64,000 nucleotides of DNA, taken from NCBI GenBank assembly GCA_032358255.1, contig JAULBX010026385.1, positions 8,128 to 72,127 of the forward strand. Direction: 5' to 3'. The notes under the pieces are model-generated. The model was given only the letters and a program-made list of their open reading frames with translations. It had not been told where the DNA came from and did no database searches. Below are positions 38,601 to 51,316 of the stretch, piece after piece; the first letter of the stretch is position 1, and each line of letters starts with the position of its first letter. The translations under genes and the position numbers were made by a program. This DNA is from Heterotrichella gracilis (taxonomy: Eukaryota; Sar; Xanthophyceae; Tribonematales; Xanthonemataceae).

Positions 38601-41600
38601 AACTTCTATTGCCAGGCCCCAACTCATTGCCGGTGGGGCGCGAGTGTTGCAACAAGCCTGTTTGGAATGCAACCTGCTTTTGTAATGAGCATGTTGACAC
38701 TTCTGGACGCTTGCTTGTTGGAAGTGGTTCTGGTTGCTCAGGTCGTGGATTGCTTTATAGAGTGCGCATTTCCCATTCTTGTACAGGATGGCACTGACAC
38801 GTCAGCGCACACCGAGATTGCTCGAGATTCAACTTTCCGCATCTTTGTACTGCGAGCTGCCTGTAACCTCTTGCAGCACTTCCAGACCACACAAGTGGCT
38901 ACGGAATCGATAAAAGGTAGGCACATAGCCACATCATTGTTGGGCATTCCTGCCCATTCTCACTGAATCCCAGCTCCGTTCCTGTCACAAATTGGAGTCA
39001 AATGTGGCAAATGTGATTTGCGTGTGTAGGTATTGCAGCCAGCGACCCCGAATCCACAAACCTTGTGAAGAATTTGATGGGTAACCATGACTGGGCATGC
39101 ATGAGCGCTCCATTGCTTAATGCGGTCAAGTCAATAACCCTGGCGATGACCACCGCAACAGGTATGGCTTATGAGGGGTTTTAACCATTGCTGTATACAA
39201 TGGTAGCCGAGTGCAGTGAACATCTGAAACAAAATTGCTTGAAAGATGGCCTGCTAATTGGCTGCGGGAAGTGAACTAGGCATAGAAGGTGGCATATGTC
39301 CACTTGCGCCATATAATGCCATGCCATGGTGCAAGGCATGGAAGGCAGGCTGTAAGCTAACTGTGTTCTTGGTATGCTATAATTGACAAACAAAATGTAA
39401 GTAACAAACGCAATGACTGCAAGAAGCTTGGCACTGCTCAGTGCTGCATGCCCATAAACCATGGCACTTAAATACTCAGATAGTATTGCTGACAAGCCCC
39501 CGTTCAATATGTCAGGAGAAGAAGCCACCGTGGCAAAAAGTGCCGAGTCCACATTGCTGTGGGCCCTGAAAGCACAAGACCTGCTCATCTCCCTGGCTCC
39601 CAATCGCCAAGAGCTGGCGCACATGCTCCAGGGGCTGCCCACATTCTCCCCTGCTGATGACGAGGAGGATATTCGACTGACAGCCTGCCCGCCACAGGGT
39701 AGGACTGAGTCAGCGCCGCAATTTACTTGATCTGTTGACACTCTTTTTCTTGTGCTGCATGGTACTGAGAGTTGGTGAGACATGTTGCAGTGCGGCAAAC
39801 TGGAACATGTGCTTAGATGTGCATGTGATCACTCAAGGTTGAAGGCCATAGTCAATACATTGTCACAGCTTTGCACAGTCAAGCTACTTTTGTGCAGAGG
39901 AATCCAATGCCATTGTCTCCAAGATTGTGCACCGCCTGCCTGTGCTGCTCCTGATCTGGGGCCGCTTGCTGCTCAACGGCTGCTGGCGAGAGGTGGAGGT
40001 GATGGGGTGCACACTCTCCCACATTGCCAGCCTGCTGCCCATGACGGAAGCTTCCCTGATATACCGGTGGGGCCAGGAGGCGTGCAGCAGTGATTCCCAT
40101 GTGTGCCAGCACCCAGGGGCAGCCAAGGCAATGGTGTCACTGGCACTGAACCCCCGAGGTGAGTGTGGCAATGTGTAACGCATGCAACAGTTGCCCCAAC
40201 ACTCCACTAGAGGGTGGCCAAGTGTGTGCATTATATTATCCCACGTGTGTTAAGGGTTTATGGTTTAAAACCCTACACCCTATGGACCATCGCCGTTTTG
40301 GGTGACGCGTGGAGTGGTTTCATCTCACCATTGGTACAGATTATCAGGAAGAATGGCTAGGGTGCAACTGGCAAATCTGACAAATATGACAATGTCTGAA
40401 GAATGGCCAATTGGTGCGCTGCAATGCAGGCAGCAGTGAGATGGAGGCATTGAAGAAGGTGGTAGACAGCCTCAACTGCTGCTTGACTGGCGAGGACGAT
40501 AACGAGGAGCAATCAGAGGACATGCCGGTACGTAGACATGCTTCTAAAATATTACCAATTAGGTGGACGTGGGTGTGGACATGCTGCTGGAGACAGTGTT
40601 GCTGGTGACAGGGGTGTGGGGCTGGACATGCGGTTCATCAAGAGGTTTATAATAGAACTGGACAAGTAGAATTTGCCAACATGGACTGGCACTGCTGCTA
40701 CATGCAAGTATATTTTGCTGCAGCTATGAGCTTTGCAATATTTAGCTTCGCAAGTGTCAATGGTAGTGGAAAGGCATCCTTGGGGGCTTATGTGATGATC
40801 ATGGTGCAATATTGTTCCCCGCAGGTCATCAATGCCAAAACCTGCCATGCTGTGGCAGCGGTGGTGCTGTCGCGGGTGGAGGCAATCCTGGGCAACATGT
40901 CGTGGCTCATTGAGCAACTGGCAGCGCTGAAACCCACTGGTATGTGCTGGCTGTGAACATCTATTTCATAATGTCTGATTGTGCACATTTACAGTGCAAT
41001 ACAGTGAGCAACGCATATGCTCTCATGCGCTTGCCAAGTGTGTGCTCTGGATTATGCAGCCAAGACGCCACTGAGCATAGCGGGCAAATATACGATGGAG
41101 AAAAAGAAATGTGAGGAGACCGCATACGACAGGATCAACAAGGTAGGCTCCACAAATCAAAATTTGGAATCTACCTCTGTGCCGCTTTTTTATAAATAAC
41201 CAGAATGGCACACATTTCTTGTGCTTTTCACTCAAGTCAACTGGGACATCTCAAATGCAGTAGTGTCTGACCCCTCGTGGTGCAATTGTATTTGCAGCTC
41301 ATGGAGGTGTTTGCAGTCCTGGTGACAATGCGGCGCATGGCTCCAGCGCAATCAGAGATCTTCATGCGCATATTTTCTACCGCATATCAGAAGGTCCTCA
41401 TCCCTTGTGTGAAGTTGAATACCGCTGCAAAAGGTGATCAACAGATATTGCAATGGAGGAGATTATGTGCTTATAAATTACTGCAGAATGTTGTCTGCAT
41501 GGCTTGTAGTGAGGAACAATTTTCCATTGCTTTTACGCACAGTGCGTGGCCACCATTTCTAATGTGGTTGTGCACTAACCTGCTGTGTGTGTAGGGGTCA

Positions 41601-42998
41601 AGCAGCCACCACTGGTCGCAGAGTTCCAGGTCATGGTGGACACAGTCTGCCAGTTTGTGACGCATGAGGCGTACCAGTTCATGTTCCAGATGATCTCAGA
41701 CACACAACAGGCACAACAGGTAGGCTAAGCGAAGTTTGCTGCCTCCGACTTGCTTCACACCCGACACCCTAAAACCCTAAACCCTAAAATTGATCTTGTA
41801 CTTGGATGTGCTCAGATGTCAGTCTGTATAGCTAGGAATCCATTAAATAAATTGGTGCCGACTTGTAGGAGGCTCTTCAAGCTGAGGAGAAGGAGAAGAA
41901 GCAAACCAAGTCACACATTGCAAAGATCAAGCGGGAAAGCACCCTGTTCCCAAACGTGGTTAAAAGCTGTGAAGATCTGGAGGCATGCCTTATCACACTG
42001 GGTGCTGCCACTGGTGAGATTGCACCACGCACTTGATTCATACAAATGGAAGTTTGCTAGTGTGCAATGTACATACAATTGGCTCCCATGTTGGTGCATG
42101 ATGGTGGGCTTTATAACCTTGTTAAAGCATGGGCAAAAAGCATGTATTATTGGCAATGCGCATGAAAATATGTGCAGCTGATGCCAATGGTAGTGCTCAG
42201 TGCATCTCAGTTTGCTTGCACCAGTTGAATATTATGTATGTACACGGTCAACCAGTTTAAGTTGACACCCCGTGGTTTTATTGTGCATCGAATGGCGGGG
42301 CTTCCAACTTTCCTCTGAAGATATCTCAATAACGATGTTCCTACTGCATGGCGTCTCCTGATGCAGTGCCATTGGTATTGCCAATGATGTCTAGTTCAAC
42401 CCTACTTACAGGTGTCATTTTCAACCTTAAAGGGTTACGACCCTGTTCTTCCATCTTGCATGTCTCCTGCAGGCAAGAACCACCTGCACCTGGCCAAGAG
42501 GAGCACCAACCGCGATTTCAAGATCAAGATGGAGCATTTGGGCGACTTGATGGAGCCCAATGGGCAGGCAGCTGAGGATGGACGGGAGCAGGAGCAGGAG
42601 GAAGAAGATGATCAGGTCAGTAATGCATTGTCCCACCAGTTATATCATTATTGCGGGGGATAATGACGTAAGTGTTACAGCAAAAACAAACGCCATCAAA
42701 TGGATGCAACGGCAAGCAGCTCTGTACAAACAGGAGAATGGGATTGCGTACGTGCATGTGTGCCTTGGCAAGTTCTCTGCTCAGTGCCAACAATCTGAAT
42801 GGAAATGACGTGTGTGCACAGTACTCTTGATCAGCTGAATAATGACGGTGGGGATCGGCAGAATACGGTATATTATTCTGAATGTGACTGGGCATGTTAC
42901 AGGAGGACGACAGCAATGAGGGGCAGGGGGCCATGGGAGGGAATGCTGGGCCAGCGGGTGGGACACAATCACGGCTCAACAAGCGACACCGGAGATAA
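32646..42998 (+). CDS. FANCI: Fanconi anemia group I protein (FANCI) homolog
   Basis: FANCI pairs with FANCD2. The complex is mono-ubiquitinated and clamps DNA during interstrand-crosslink repair. Thirty-one exons keep phase (about 1460 aa): 32646-32816, 32946-33152, 33481-33604, 33853-34009, 34153-34432, 34569-34640, 34724-34771, 34912-35167, 35432-35543, 35788-35908, 36042-36178, 36330-36438, 36602-36706, 36897-37058, 37281-37430, 37665-37769, 37871-37952, 38077-38207, 38420-38581, 38742-38916, 39030-39161, 39516-39698, 39898-40158, 40430-40527, 40825-40939, 41060-41142, 41298-41433, 41595-41719, 41869-42013, 42473-42615, 42903-42998. Landmarks aligned from memory to human: LRDVEGTVLLEVEIAMK, VIMVLRKTMF (Lys 557 matches the human K523 ubiquitination site), two SQ motifs just after it, CALEDFQFDKSTDFS, STNRDFKIK, then an acidic EDG-containing tail and basic LNKRHRR. 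Exon 17 ends at a GC donor. Exons 7 and 20 are the least certain. Confidence 0.93.
41763..41788 (+). repeat. telomere-like (CCCTAAA)n in FANCI intron
   Basis: Three near-tandem CCCTAAA units lie in the intron after exon 28. The unit is the plant/green-algal telomere repeat read on the C-rich strand. Confidence 0.8.
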
Positions 42999-43193
42999 GA
43001 GGAACTAAAATAACAGGGTTGGTGCATGCACTGATGGGGAAAGCTTGCGTTGGGTCTCATAATGTACGCCATTATCCAAGTCTGCTGTCAGCATTATACT
43101 TAGTACCGTTTACACTAAATATTCTTCACTATCAGGATAATTCCAGGGACGCCCACACTGTTTGCTGGCCGCTGGTAGCGCGTACTGACACTG

Positions 43194-45114
43194 TCATTTT
43201 TCCCGCTTGCAGTAAATGTTGTACAAGTTGCTGCCCAGCAGTTCCTCGTCCTGGTCAATAGTAATTTGAAACCCATGCGGTTCAATGAGTGACAGTACAT
43301 GCTGTAGGCTGCCATCTGCATCTGCATGGGCCTCAATCGCCATGTTGCTGATTTTCTGCCAGTCATTTTTGGAAATCCCCTGTAGAACTTGGCGCTCTGC
43401 ACGCTCCACGTCGATTTTTAGGTAGTCAATTTTGTCCAGCTTGTGTTCTTTCACTATGGCAGAGATGGTTGTGAGCTTGCATGTATGCTTTTCCTTGTTT
43501 GATAGCATCACCTTCACAACCAACCTGCAAACAAAATATTCAAGTGAGATTTCAGGAGGGTCCACAGTTAATCTATCAGCCGTTGCTCAGCATGGCAACG
43601 AGCTGAGAGTAATATTGCATTCTTTCAGCAGTAAGAGATTAGTTTACATGCCATAACACATTGTGGATCTGCATGCGTTTAACTTCCCCTTCAGCAGCGA
43701 CTGCTTTTTGTTGTTTATCAATTTTTCTGGCAGCTTTGCAGAGCACTAAAGACGCCCACCATGGCTGGGCATTGCAGTAATTTCAGGAAGATCCGCTATG
43801 TTTTTGCAGCTCGATAGGGTGTTCTTACCGCCATGCAGCGTCAAAGAGGGGGCCTGGAGTGTACCGCTGTAACCATGCGCCCACACTACCCAGCAATCCA
43901 TCCACACTTTGACCGCCTTGCAGGCTGTTGTTGAGGAATACGCCCGTTTGTTCTTCTGTGTCGACATCGTTCGGGTACATGGTACTCCATCCTACAGTTC
44001 AGCGGTTCAAACATCAGATGACATGTGGGACACTTGAGCTTATATGCATGCCAGACTGGTTTACGAGTTGCAGACGTTGAACAGAAGAGGGCTCTTGTTC
44101 CACACCTTGAACAACTGAGTCACTAATTCCTAATCCTAGTAGGGTTTATGTGGACACCATGGCGGAGTGGCCCCAGCTGCAACATTGTAAACAGCCTCCA
44201 GGATAATACCCGCGACAAACTCATGGCACACAGTGCAATCATTGGTTTGATAGCTGCAGATAATACAAACCTGCTGCTGATCGGTACAGAGTAAACTCCG
44301 CTGCATCCGCTGAGCCATCACTTGCGCCTACTTGCAGACACTTCACTGCGGAAGCAGGCACACCTGCAGTGCGAGGTTGTCACCGTTGCCATGGTGTGGG
44401 TTTGCAGTACTGCTTTTCAAAGGATTTTGCCACCCTAGGCTGATACCCCACAGATTTGCTGACTTACACTGTCCCGTACCTTCTGCTAAGCCCCATTGCC
44501 GGAATGACTCGATGTTCAGGCACAGCGCCTGAAAGGTGGCTGGCAGCGGTTCAAAGGCGATCACCAACCCCTGCAACCGGTAAGCACCATGTGGTTGATG
44601 GGATGGCGTGGCGAACCTGATTGGCATGCGCTGCATGCGAGACAGGCTATATGACCATATGTGACAATGCTGCAAACGGTTCTGATGCTGCAGGGTTTGA
44701 CATACGACTTGTATGTTGCATTGTGCCTAATGCATGCATGGGTTTATTGCACCTGTTCACTAGCAAACCACCATAGTACCCACAACATCCCGCACATGCC
44801 ATTGCACTCATGAGCACCTTTGGTCCAGCCCTCTCAGAAGCAAACGTGGTGAACAGACCGACGTTTGCTCCCACATCCAATACAGTTGCCCCAGGGGTTA
44901 TGGCCAGGCCGTGCTTTAGGTACACCTGATCAGTGTAAACTTCCCGGTATATAAATGCCACATCCAACTTGCTCACGTAGTGCAACACCCTCCCGTTGGG
45001 AAGCGTTTGCTGTGAGATTTTGCAGGCAACTCTCAAGTAGCGCTTACTTGAGCTGTGACCTCGGAAACAAGTGGTGCTTGTGTGTGGCACGTTGCCTAGC
45101 CTGGCGCAAGGCAT
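43194..45114 (-). CDS. FkbM-family SAM-dependent methyltransferase
   Basis: Five exons join in phase to 313 aa: 45114-44818, 44570-44480, 44330-44271, 43991-43829, 43524-43194. FkbM enzymes O-methylate sugars, polyketides or other small acceptors using S-adenosylmethionine. Motif I is TVLDVGANVGLFTTFA. It is followed by GLVIAFEPLPATFQAL (motif II, acidic Glu for ribose binding), AEFTLYRSAAGWSTMYP, and KIDYLKIDVERAERQVLQG, where most relatives have DVEGAE, so the usual Gly is Arg here. The N-terminal 30 residues are Arg/Ser/Cys-rich and could be a targeting peptide. The exon 3 acceptor reads AAGTAG, giving two possible starts three bases apart. The stop is only 196 bases from the convergent FANCI stop. 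Confidence 0.9.
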
Positions 45115-45682
45115 GGGGGCACCAATTAGCTAGCTATGCCTAGTGCCTGCTGAAGTGGGCTGCCTGACAAGCCAGGGTGGTTACTTTTGAGTTCATAGCT
45201 ACCAGGTGTAAAACGGCTTAGCCTGTTGTAATACCATGCTCCTCCTGGCAAACTTGCATGCATCTCCAGGGTTCCCGGGCGGCCCAGGGGCCGCGCGCGC
45301 TGGCCTCAGCTGCGCGGAGTGCCGTATGCAAGGACGTGTCTATGCAACGGCCCCTTGAAGAAAGGAGCTTCCTTCTGGTTAATTGCCTGAACAGACTGGT
45401 TGCGAAACATCAAGGCACTTCTGTTTGTCTCCTGTTGTGTTCCGTGCCGCCATGCATACAATGTTTAGTTGAAAAGGTAGTGTGCTTACTCTCCACAGGT
45501 GTACTGTGCAACCAATATACTATTAGGTTTTGTGACGTGGGCAAGTTAATACAGCGTGGCGCGATTGCTTCGTCTGTATTCTTTGCCTCGCACCCGCCAG
45601 ACCAATGCATGCATATGCGGGGCTTTACTAGCCATCCGGGACGACCAGGCCCCAGCAGCCGTGAAAGCACGACAAGCTAGAT
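45115..45682. promoter_or_regulatory. divergent promoter region, FkbM gene / NUFIP
   Basis: 568 bases between divergent start codons. It includes a short very GC-rich patch at 45274-45320 (CCGGGCGGCCCAGGGGCCGC and on). No exon is supported. Confidence 0.4.
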
Positions 45683-48600
45683 ATGTACGGCAGAGGCGGT
45701 GGACCGCATGCTGGGCGGGGCGGCGGCTTTCCACCACACGGCGGGCAGGGGCCACCAGGCATGCAGGTGAGGCCGCACTGCCCAACTTGCAGACAACTCT
45801 GGTGGAATGCAGCAGCCTGTGAAACGCTTGGCAGTACAAGCACGAAGTTTGCGCAGTGTAGTGTAGTTGCTTGAAGGGCCTGTGCGCCCGCATGGACCCG
45901 GGATGCGCGAGCAAGTTTATTATTTCCACTTGTAGGTACCGCCACCTGGCTATCCATACGGAGGTATGAACCCATACCCTCCCCAAGGGTACCCACACCA
46001 GCCGCAGCCCCAGCAGCACCAGCCACACCACCAGCAGCCAGCCAACAACCAGTACCAGCACCCGCGCCCACCCCACGCACCACACCCCTATGGCCACTCT
46101 GCCCCACCACAGCAGTTTGCTCCACCCAGGCTTAATATGCCACATCCACAAGCACAACCCTACCAAGGCGGTGCCCCGATGCGCCCGGGCCAGCCACATC
46201 CAGCATCTCAATACCCCCACCGGCCACCAGGCGCCATGCAGCCTCCAGGTTGCATGCAACAAAATGGGGTGGGGAGAGGGGCGGCACCGCCACCTCGGCC
46301 GCCGCCACCTGTCCCCCATGCCACATGGCGCCCTCAGGGCCCCCGTGTGCCGATGCCCCAACAGTCCCCAGCAGCGCCAATGCCGCGACCAAGCCCAGCG
46401 GGGGCAATGCCCCAGCCATCGCCCACAGCGCCAATGCCCCGACCAAAGCCTGCAACGCTGACGCCTCGATCAATGCCTGCACCGCCGATGCCCCGGCCGA
46501 TGCCTGGCCCGCAAGGGCAACACAGGTATATCAGTCACCATGCAGACAACACTTATGCGAGCACCTGGACAAAGCAGGAAGCAGTTCAGCACATGCACAT
46601 CCATCGCAGATGCACGTCACATGTACGTGTCCCATCCCGTTCGTGGCATGCTACAAAGCTTGACACTGCAACAAGTGCAATCATGGCACATGGCGCACCG
46701 TTGTGTGGCAGCAATCTGGTGGTTAATTTCATCCACAATTACAGTTACAATTACCATTTATAACTCTAGATACCAGCAAGGGGTACATCTGGTCATTACA
46801 TCCACATCCCTGTCAAGTTATTGACTCCAAAAGTCCCGTGTGTGTAGGCCAGGCATGGCGCCACGCCCCGGAGTGATGACCCCACAAGGGCCTTTCAGGC
46901 CAGGGGCACCGTATCAGTACCTGCAAAATCCCAACATTCCTCGGCCGCAATACCTCCCACCGCAGCACCCTCCACCCCAACAACAGCAGCCAAACCCCAA
47001 TGTGGCGCGGCCAGCTGCCAGCATGGTGCAACCTCCAGGTGCGGTGAATTAGTTATCTAGTAACACGCATTCCAGCACATCAGCTAGATGCGCAGTCAGG
47101 CTCGCACTGTTTAGGGATTAGGGTTTCTGCCTTGGCGCCAACCGGCTCAGCACTGGCACTGTACAAATATATACATCATGCTGCCATTAGTCGCAATCAA
47201 CCAGGAGGGCTTTAATATGTCACTGTTAAGTATGTAAAGTCCTCCTGAATAAACTAATAGATTGATCAGAAATATTTGACTTATTATAAGATTGTATTTT
47301 CTAGTAAACCATGATGAGGAAATAAATGTGCTGGCCTCCAGGTGCGGCTCCCAAGGGCAAGAAGAAGCAGAGCGCTGGCAAGGAGGAGAAGAAGAAAAGG
47401 AAGTTTGACGAGGAGGTGGACCGCATCTTGCAGTCCCAGGTGGTGGTGAGGGAGCCCAAGACCGCTGCTGAAAAGGCCGAGGTGGACAAGTGAGTGCAGT
47501 GACCAGGGGCCACCATGTGCCCTTGCCTGGCCAGGTCGCCTCGGCTGGCTCTATGTCACACTTTAAACCCTATATTCCCATCACACCCTTCAGCCATGGT
47601 GCCAGCAAAGCTCCTCCGTTTGCTAATGTCCTGGCACGGGAGCGGCGAGAAGCCGGGCGCCACCTCCCCATGGCTGTAGCCCTTGCAGCCCCATCGTGGT
47701 CGGGTAAATCAAATCTTAAGCCAGTAGTGTGATTTTGCCCTTGTGCAGGGACAATGATTGCATCTAAAAGGGTTACTATTGATACCTGTTTTTTGCCTTA
47801 GGCTTGTTGTGGTTACAGATACACAGATATATACAATACAATTACAGGTATTATATTGAAAATCACAGGTATCTTCAGATCATACCCGTTTGGCAATCTT
47901 GTGCAGGTGGAAAGAGGAGCGGCGGCGCCACTACCCCACAGCTGCCGCCCTGGCTGCCAAGGATGCGCAGGCAGCGGACCGAGCCGAGCGAGGCGAGCTG
48001 GGACCCGAGGCCCAGGAGCGAAGGAAGCGCCTGCGGGAGGTTCTTGCCACCCAGCGGGCCATGGGGCTGGATAGGGCAGCTGGGACCAGTGACATGGTCA
48101 TCACGGCTGATGGGCGGGTGCAGGATGGGGGGGGCTACGGTCAGGGACAAGGTGGGTGCGGTTGGGGTGTGGGGAGGGGTGTGGGAGGGGTGGTGGGTGG
48201 CATTGGTGTGGAGCAATGAGCCAGGCGCCACGGGGCACCCATCTTTGAATCAATGCATACAACACACGCATCTATGCATCAAGCTGAAGATATAAATCTC
48301 GAGGATGTCAAGTTGGCATGTGTGCTGATTGCTTGTCTTGGATACTGGTTAGCGTGCTGCAGGTTATAGCCCATTACCTCCTGCACACCACCTGCCAACA
48401 AAGTCTGGCCATGTTTGCCTAGATGCGTCTAGTTTGTGTAATTGTGCCAACCTCTGGATAGTTAATGGCACACGCTCAAATGCATTTGGTTGTGGCGGTG
48501 ATGCACTTATGTGTGGTCCTGGCAAGACATGCACAAACCCCTCGTGCATTGCCGCAGGGGGGAGAGGAGATCGGGGGGGCAGGGGAAGGAGAGGCCGCGG

Positions 48601-50171
48601 CAGAGGGAGGTTCGGTGGCCAGGATAGGCACTACAACCAGCAGTATATCCCGGAGGATCTGGAGCAAGGGGCTGAGGATCACATGGACAAAAAGCCACGT
48701 TTGGATGATGGTATGATGCCTGCATAACCCGCTTGCATATGTATCACCACGCAATGCTAGCACAGGGCTGTGTACCAAAAGGGGCTAATGGTGTAATGCA
48801 TTCATTAAATGCTTGTCTCATTTTGCTGACACTATGAGTGCAATGCATTATATGCTTGTCTCATTTTGCATGTGCATGAAATGATGCCTGTACGTTCCCA
48901 CGCCAGTTGTCATCGCATGCTGCCATGGGTGCCATCCATACCTGATTGCAGTGGCAATGACTAGAAGGCTGAGCACAGGCTCGTGCCATGACAGCGTGGT
49001 TAATGTAGGCATAAAAAATTCTATTAAATACGAAAATGTTTTGAATGCTGCAGCAGCACAGCAGTCGGCGGCTGGCACAGAGCCCTCAGCAGCGCTACCC
49101 GATGGCGCTCCCCATCCAGCCCATGGTGGTCATGATGCAGACCCGGGTGGGGGCTTCACAAGGGGGGGTGGCAGAGGATCAGCCAGGGGTAGAGGCCGTG
49201 GTGGCAGAGGCAGGCACAATGGGTTTGTGCCCCAGCCTCAGCCTCTTGCGCCCACACTCATGGACAAGCTGCTGGCCAAGGAAATACGGTGCGCCTGCCA
49301 CGCTGCATCTAGACTTGGCATCTCCAGGATTGGCTTTGGCATTGGAGAAACACACGATACATGCACATACATCTGCAAGACTGACTGCTAATTTGGCTGT
49401 ATTGCTGGGAAACATGTAACTATTGATATGCACATTCATTGGGCGCTTGGACTTGCAAACTCGGAGTGTTGTTGCAATCACAATGCACGCACAAGTCACC
49501 CCTTGGATATTATGCATATGGCGTTGCATCCAAGTGTATAACTCATGCTGATCGCCATTTGATACAGATTAAAGAGGGCATTTGATTGGGTCATCTTGGG
49601 AAATAGAGCACTCAAATTTTGGTTGCACCTGCTTGCTGTTGCCTTCCAGAGCACACAGGGCAAATGTAATGTAACTGTATCTCTAACTGTGACTGCTTCT
49701 GCTTGCAGGCAGGACCACAATTATCTGCTGCAGTCCTTCCGCTTCCTGGTCAGGAACAGTTTCCTGCAGGACAGCACCCAGCCCACATGGTTCCCCAAGC
49801 AGTCTGCGGGCACTGGCAAGCCGCTGCTGCCTGATCCTGCAGAGATTGGCCTGCTGGAGGCCGACTCTGACGTGGACGATGTGGGAGACAAGGCTGGAGA
49901 TGCTGCTGCAAATGGGGCGGCGGAGCACGTGCAAAGGCAAACTGAGGATGAGGATGGGGATGGGGATGGGGGAAGCGGGGATTACATCAGCATGGACAAG
50001 GATGCAGCAAGTGTAAGTGAGGACTCGGAGTCTGACAGTGAACAGAGCGATGCTGTCCCAATTGGCATCAATGGCGCCAGCGGTGCCAGTCTTGTTACAA
50101 TGCATGCTGTCCAGCAAGATTTTGCAGCTGAACCGATGGTAGGCGTGGTGCCGGCGGATGTTGCTAGTTGA
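45683..50171 (+). CDS. NUFIP: NUFIP-type box C/D snoRNP assembly factor
   Basis: NUFIP1 (yeast Rsa1) scaffolds box C/D snoRNP assembly by binding the 15.5K protein together with the R2TP/HSP90 system in the nucleus. Eight exons join in phase to 702 aa: 45683-45766, 45936-46525, 46848-47038, 47342-47489, 47907-48151, 48558-48710, 49054-49288, 49709-50171. Residues up to about 290 are Gly/Pro/Gln-rich with PMPRP-type repeats. The core 15.5K-binding (PEP) motif is AEVDKWKEERRRHYPT, split by an intron inside Lys-Trp. Two RGG-type boxes follow (exons 6 and 7). The C-terminal helical segment TLMDKLLAKEIRQDHNYLLQ and SFRFLVRNSFLQD matches plant and animal NUFIP. The C-terminus is acidic. The human zinc finger is not seen. 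The exon 7 acceptor is a CAGCAG tandem. Confidence 0.9.
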
Positions 50172-50705
50172 CACTGCGTGTAGATTGCAGGTTGCACCCA
50201 CTGACAGTGCCTGTCACCAATTTTGACATTAATAATCACTCAAAAGTTGATGGGCATAGTAGCGTACGCTACGTACATCATGAAACAGTCACATACATCG
50301 ACAGCAACCGGTTGATATGGCATTAACTTGGCTGCTGTCAAGCTCGGGGTTTTTGTAAAACAATATCCAGGGCAACGTCTTTAGAAAGCAGCTGCAGGCT
50401 TTTGGCTTATACAACTGTACACAGTGTGTCATGTCATGCACTGTGCGCATCCAGCGAGTACAATGATTCCAGCAACTCTAGAGGGCCTAGACAATTGAAC
50501 CAAGCCTTGCTGAGCATCATTGCAGCCATTGCCTCGCTGTTTATACTACAAAGCTCACAAGGGATTGTCCTCGACATCACCCATGATATAGCTCAGATTA
50601 TTTGCAGCCATGACGTCTGGTACTCAGCCATCTGCGTTCGCATGACAAAATAGTGCTGAGCACCCATGATGGATTGACAATGTATGCGTCTCGATGCCTG
50701 ATCAT

Positions 50706-50865
50706 CTGATGGCAGAACCACTTACCATGGGGATAGTGGGTTTTGGAGGTGACAGTTTTCAGCAGTACATCCTCGGTTTGCTTAACTTGCACCCAAGTAT
50801 CAACTGCTGAAAGATGACACCTCCAAAACCTCACTGTCCCCCAAGGTAAGTGGTTCTGCCATCAG
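50706..50865. repeat. long foldback hairpin 1 (about 60-bp arms, 38-nt loop)
   Basis: Left arm 50706-50765 and right arm 50804-50865 are inverted repeats. The outer 21 bases CTGATGGCAGAACCACTTACC pair perfectly apart from their ends, and the GGTTTTGGAGGTG / CACCTCCAAAACC core pairs perfectly. A few mismatches and small bulges separate them. The form is like an algal miRNA precursor or a foldback/MITE element. No target-site duplication was obvious. Confidence 0.85.
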
Positions 50866-51316
50866 CATGCACAGACTGGCTGAGAACAATTGTCCTTACG
50901 CTGGTTAGCTGCCATCTAGAAATGAGTCAACCAGGTCCCCAGCTAATCATTCTGCTGTTGTTGGTCATGTCCTCAAACGCGTCCATCAGAAGGAGCACAG
51001 GGAACGTCTTTGCTTCTCTGAACATTGATCTACAAAACCTGCTGTCATAGCTCAAAATGTGCCAACATTCTCGGCAGACAGAACCACTGCTGCGTCGGCC
51101 ATGGTCAGGCACGCCCCTTGACCCTGATTTGGCCAGTAGCTCCTGCAAATGCTGCTTCACCCTGGCTCCCAACCTCCCATCCTCCCATCCCATAAACCTG
51201 AAAGGGCACCACGCACGCTGAGCGCACCACCCCATAATATTAGAGTAAGCGTCAATGCCTTCCTGCACCCCTCCCTCTTCATCTGTCCCAATGCCTGCTC
51301 CAGCTGAAACGCAACT

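Noticed and set aside
40562-40610. Possible extra FANCI exon reading VDVGVDMLLETVLLVTG
   Set aside because: It could be in phase (49-51 bases) but has no counterpart in human FANCI as I recall it, and exons 24 and 25 join well without it. cDNA would decide.
45546-46361. 271-aa Trp/Val-rich open frame opposite NUFIP
   Set aside because: It is the complement of the Pro/Gln-rich NUFIP exon 2, a composition effect.
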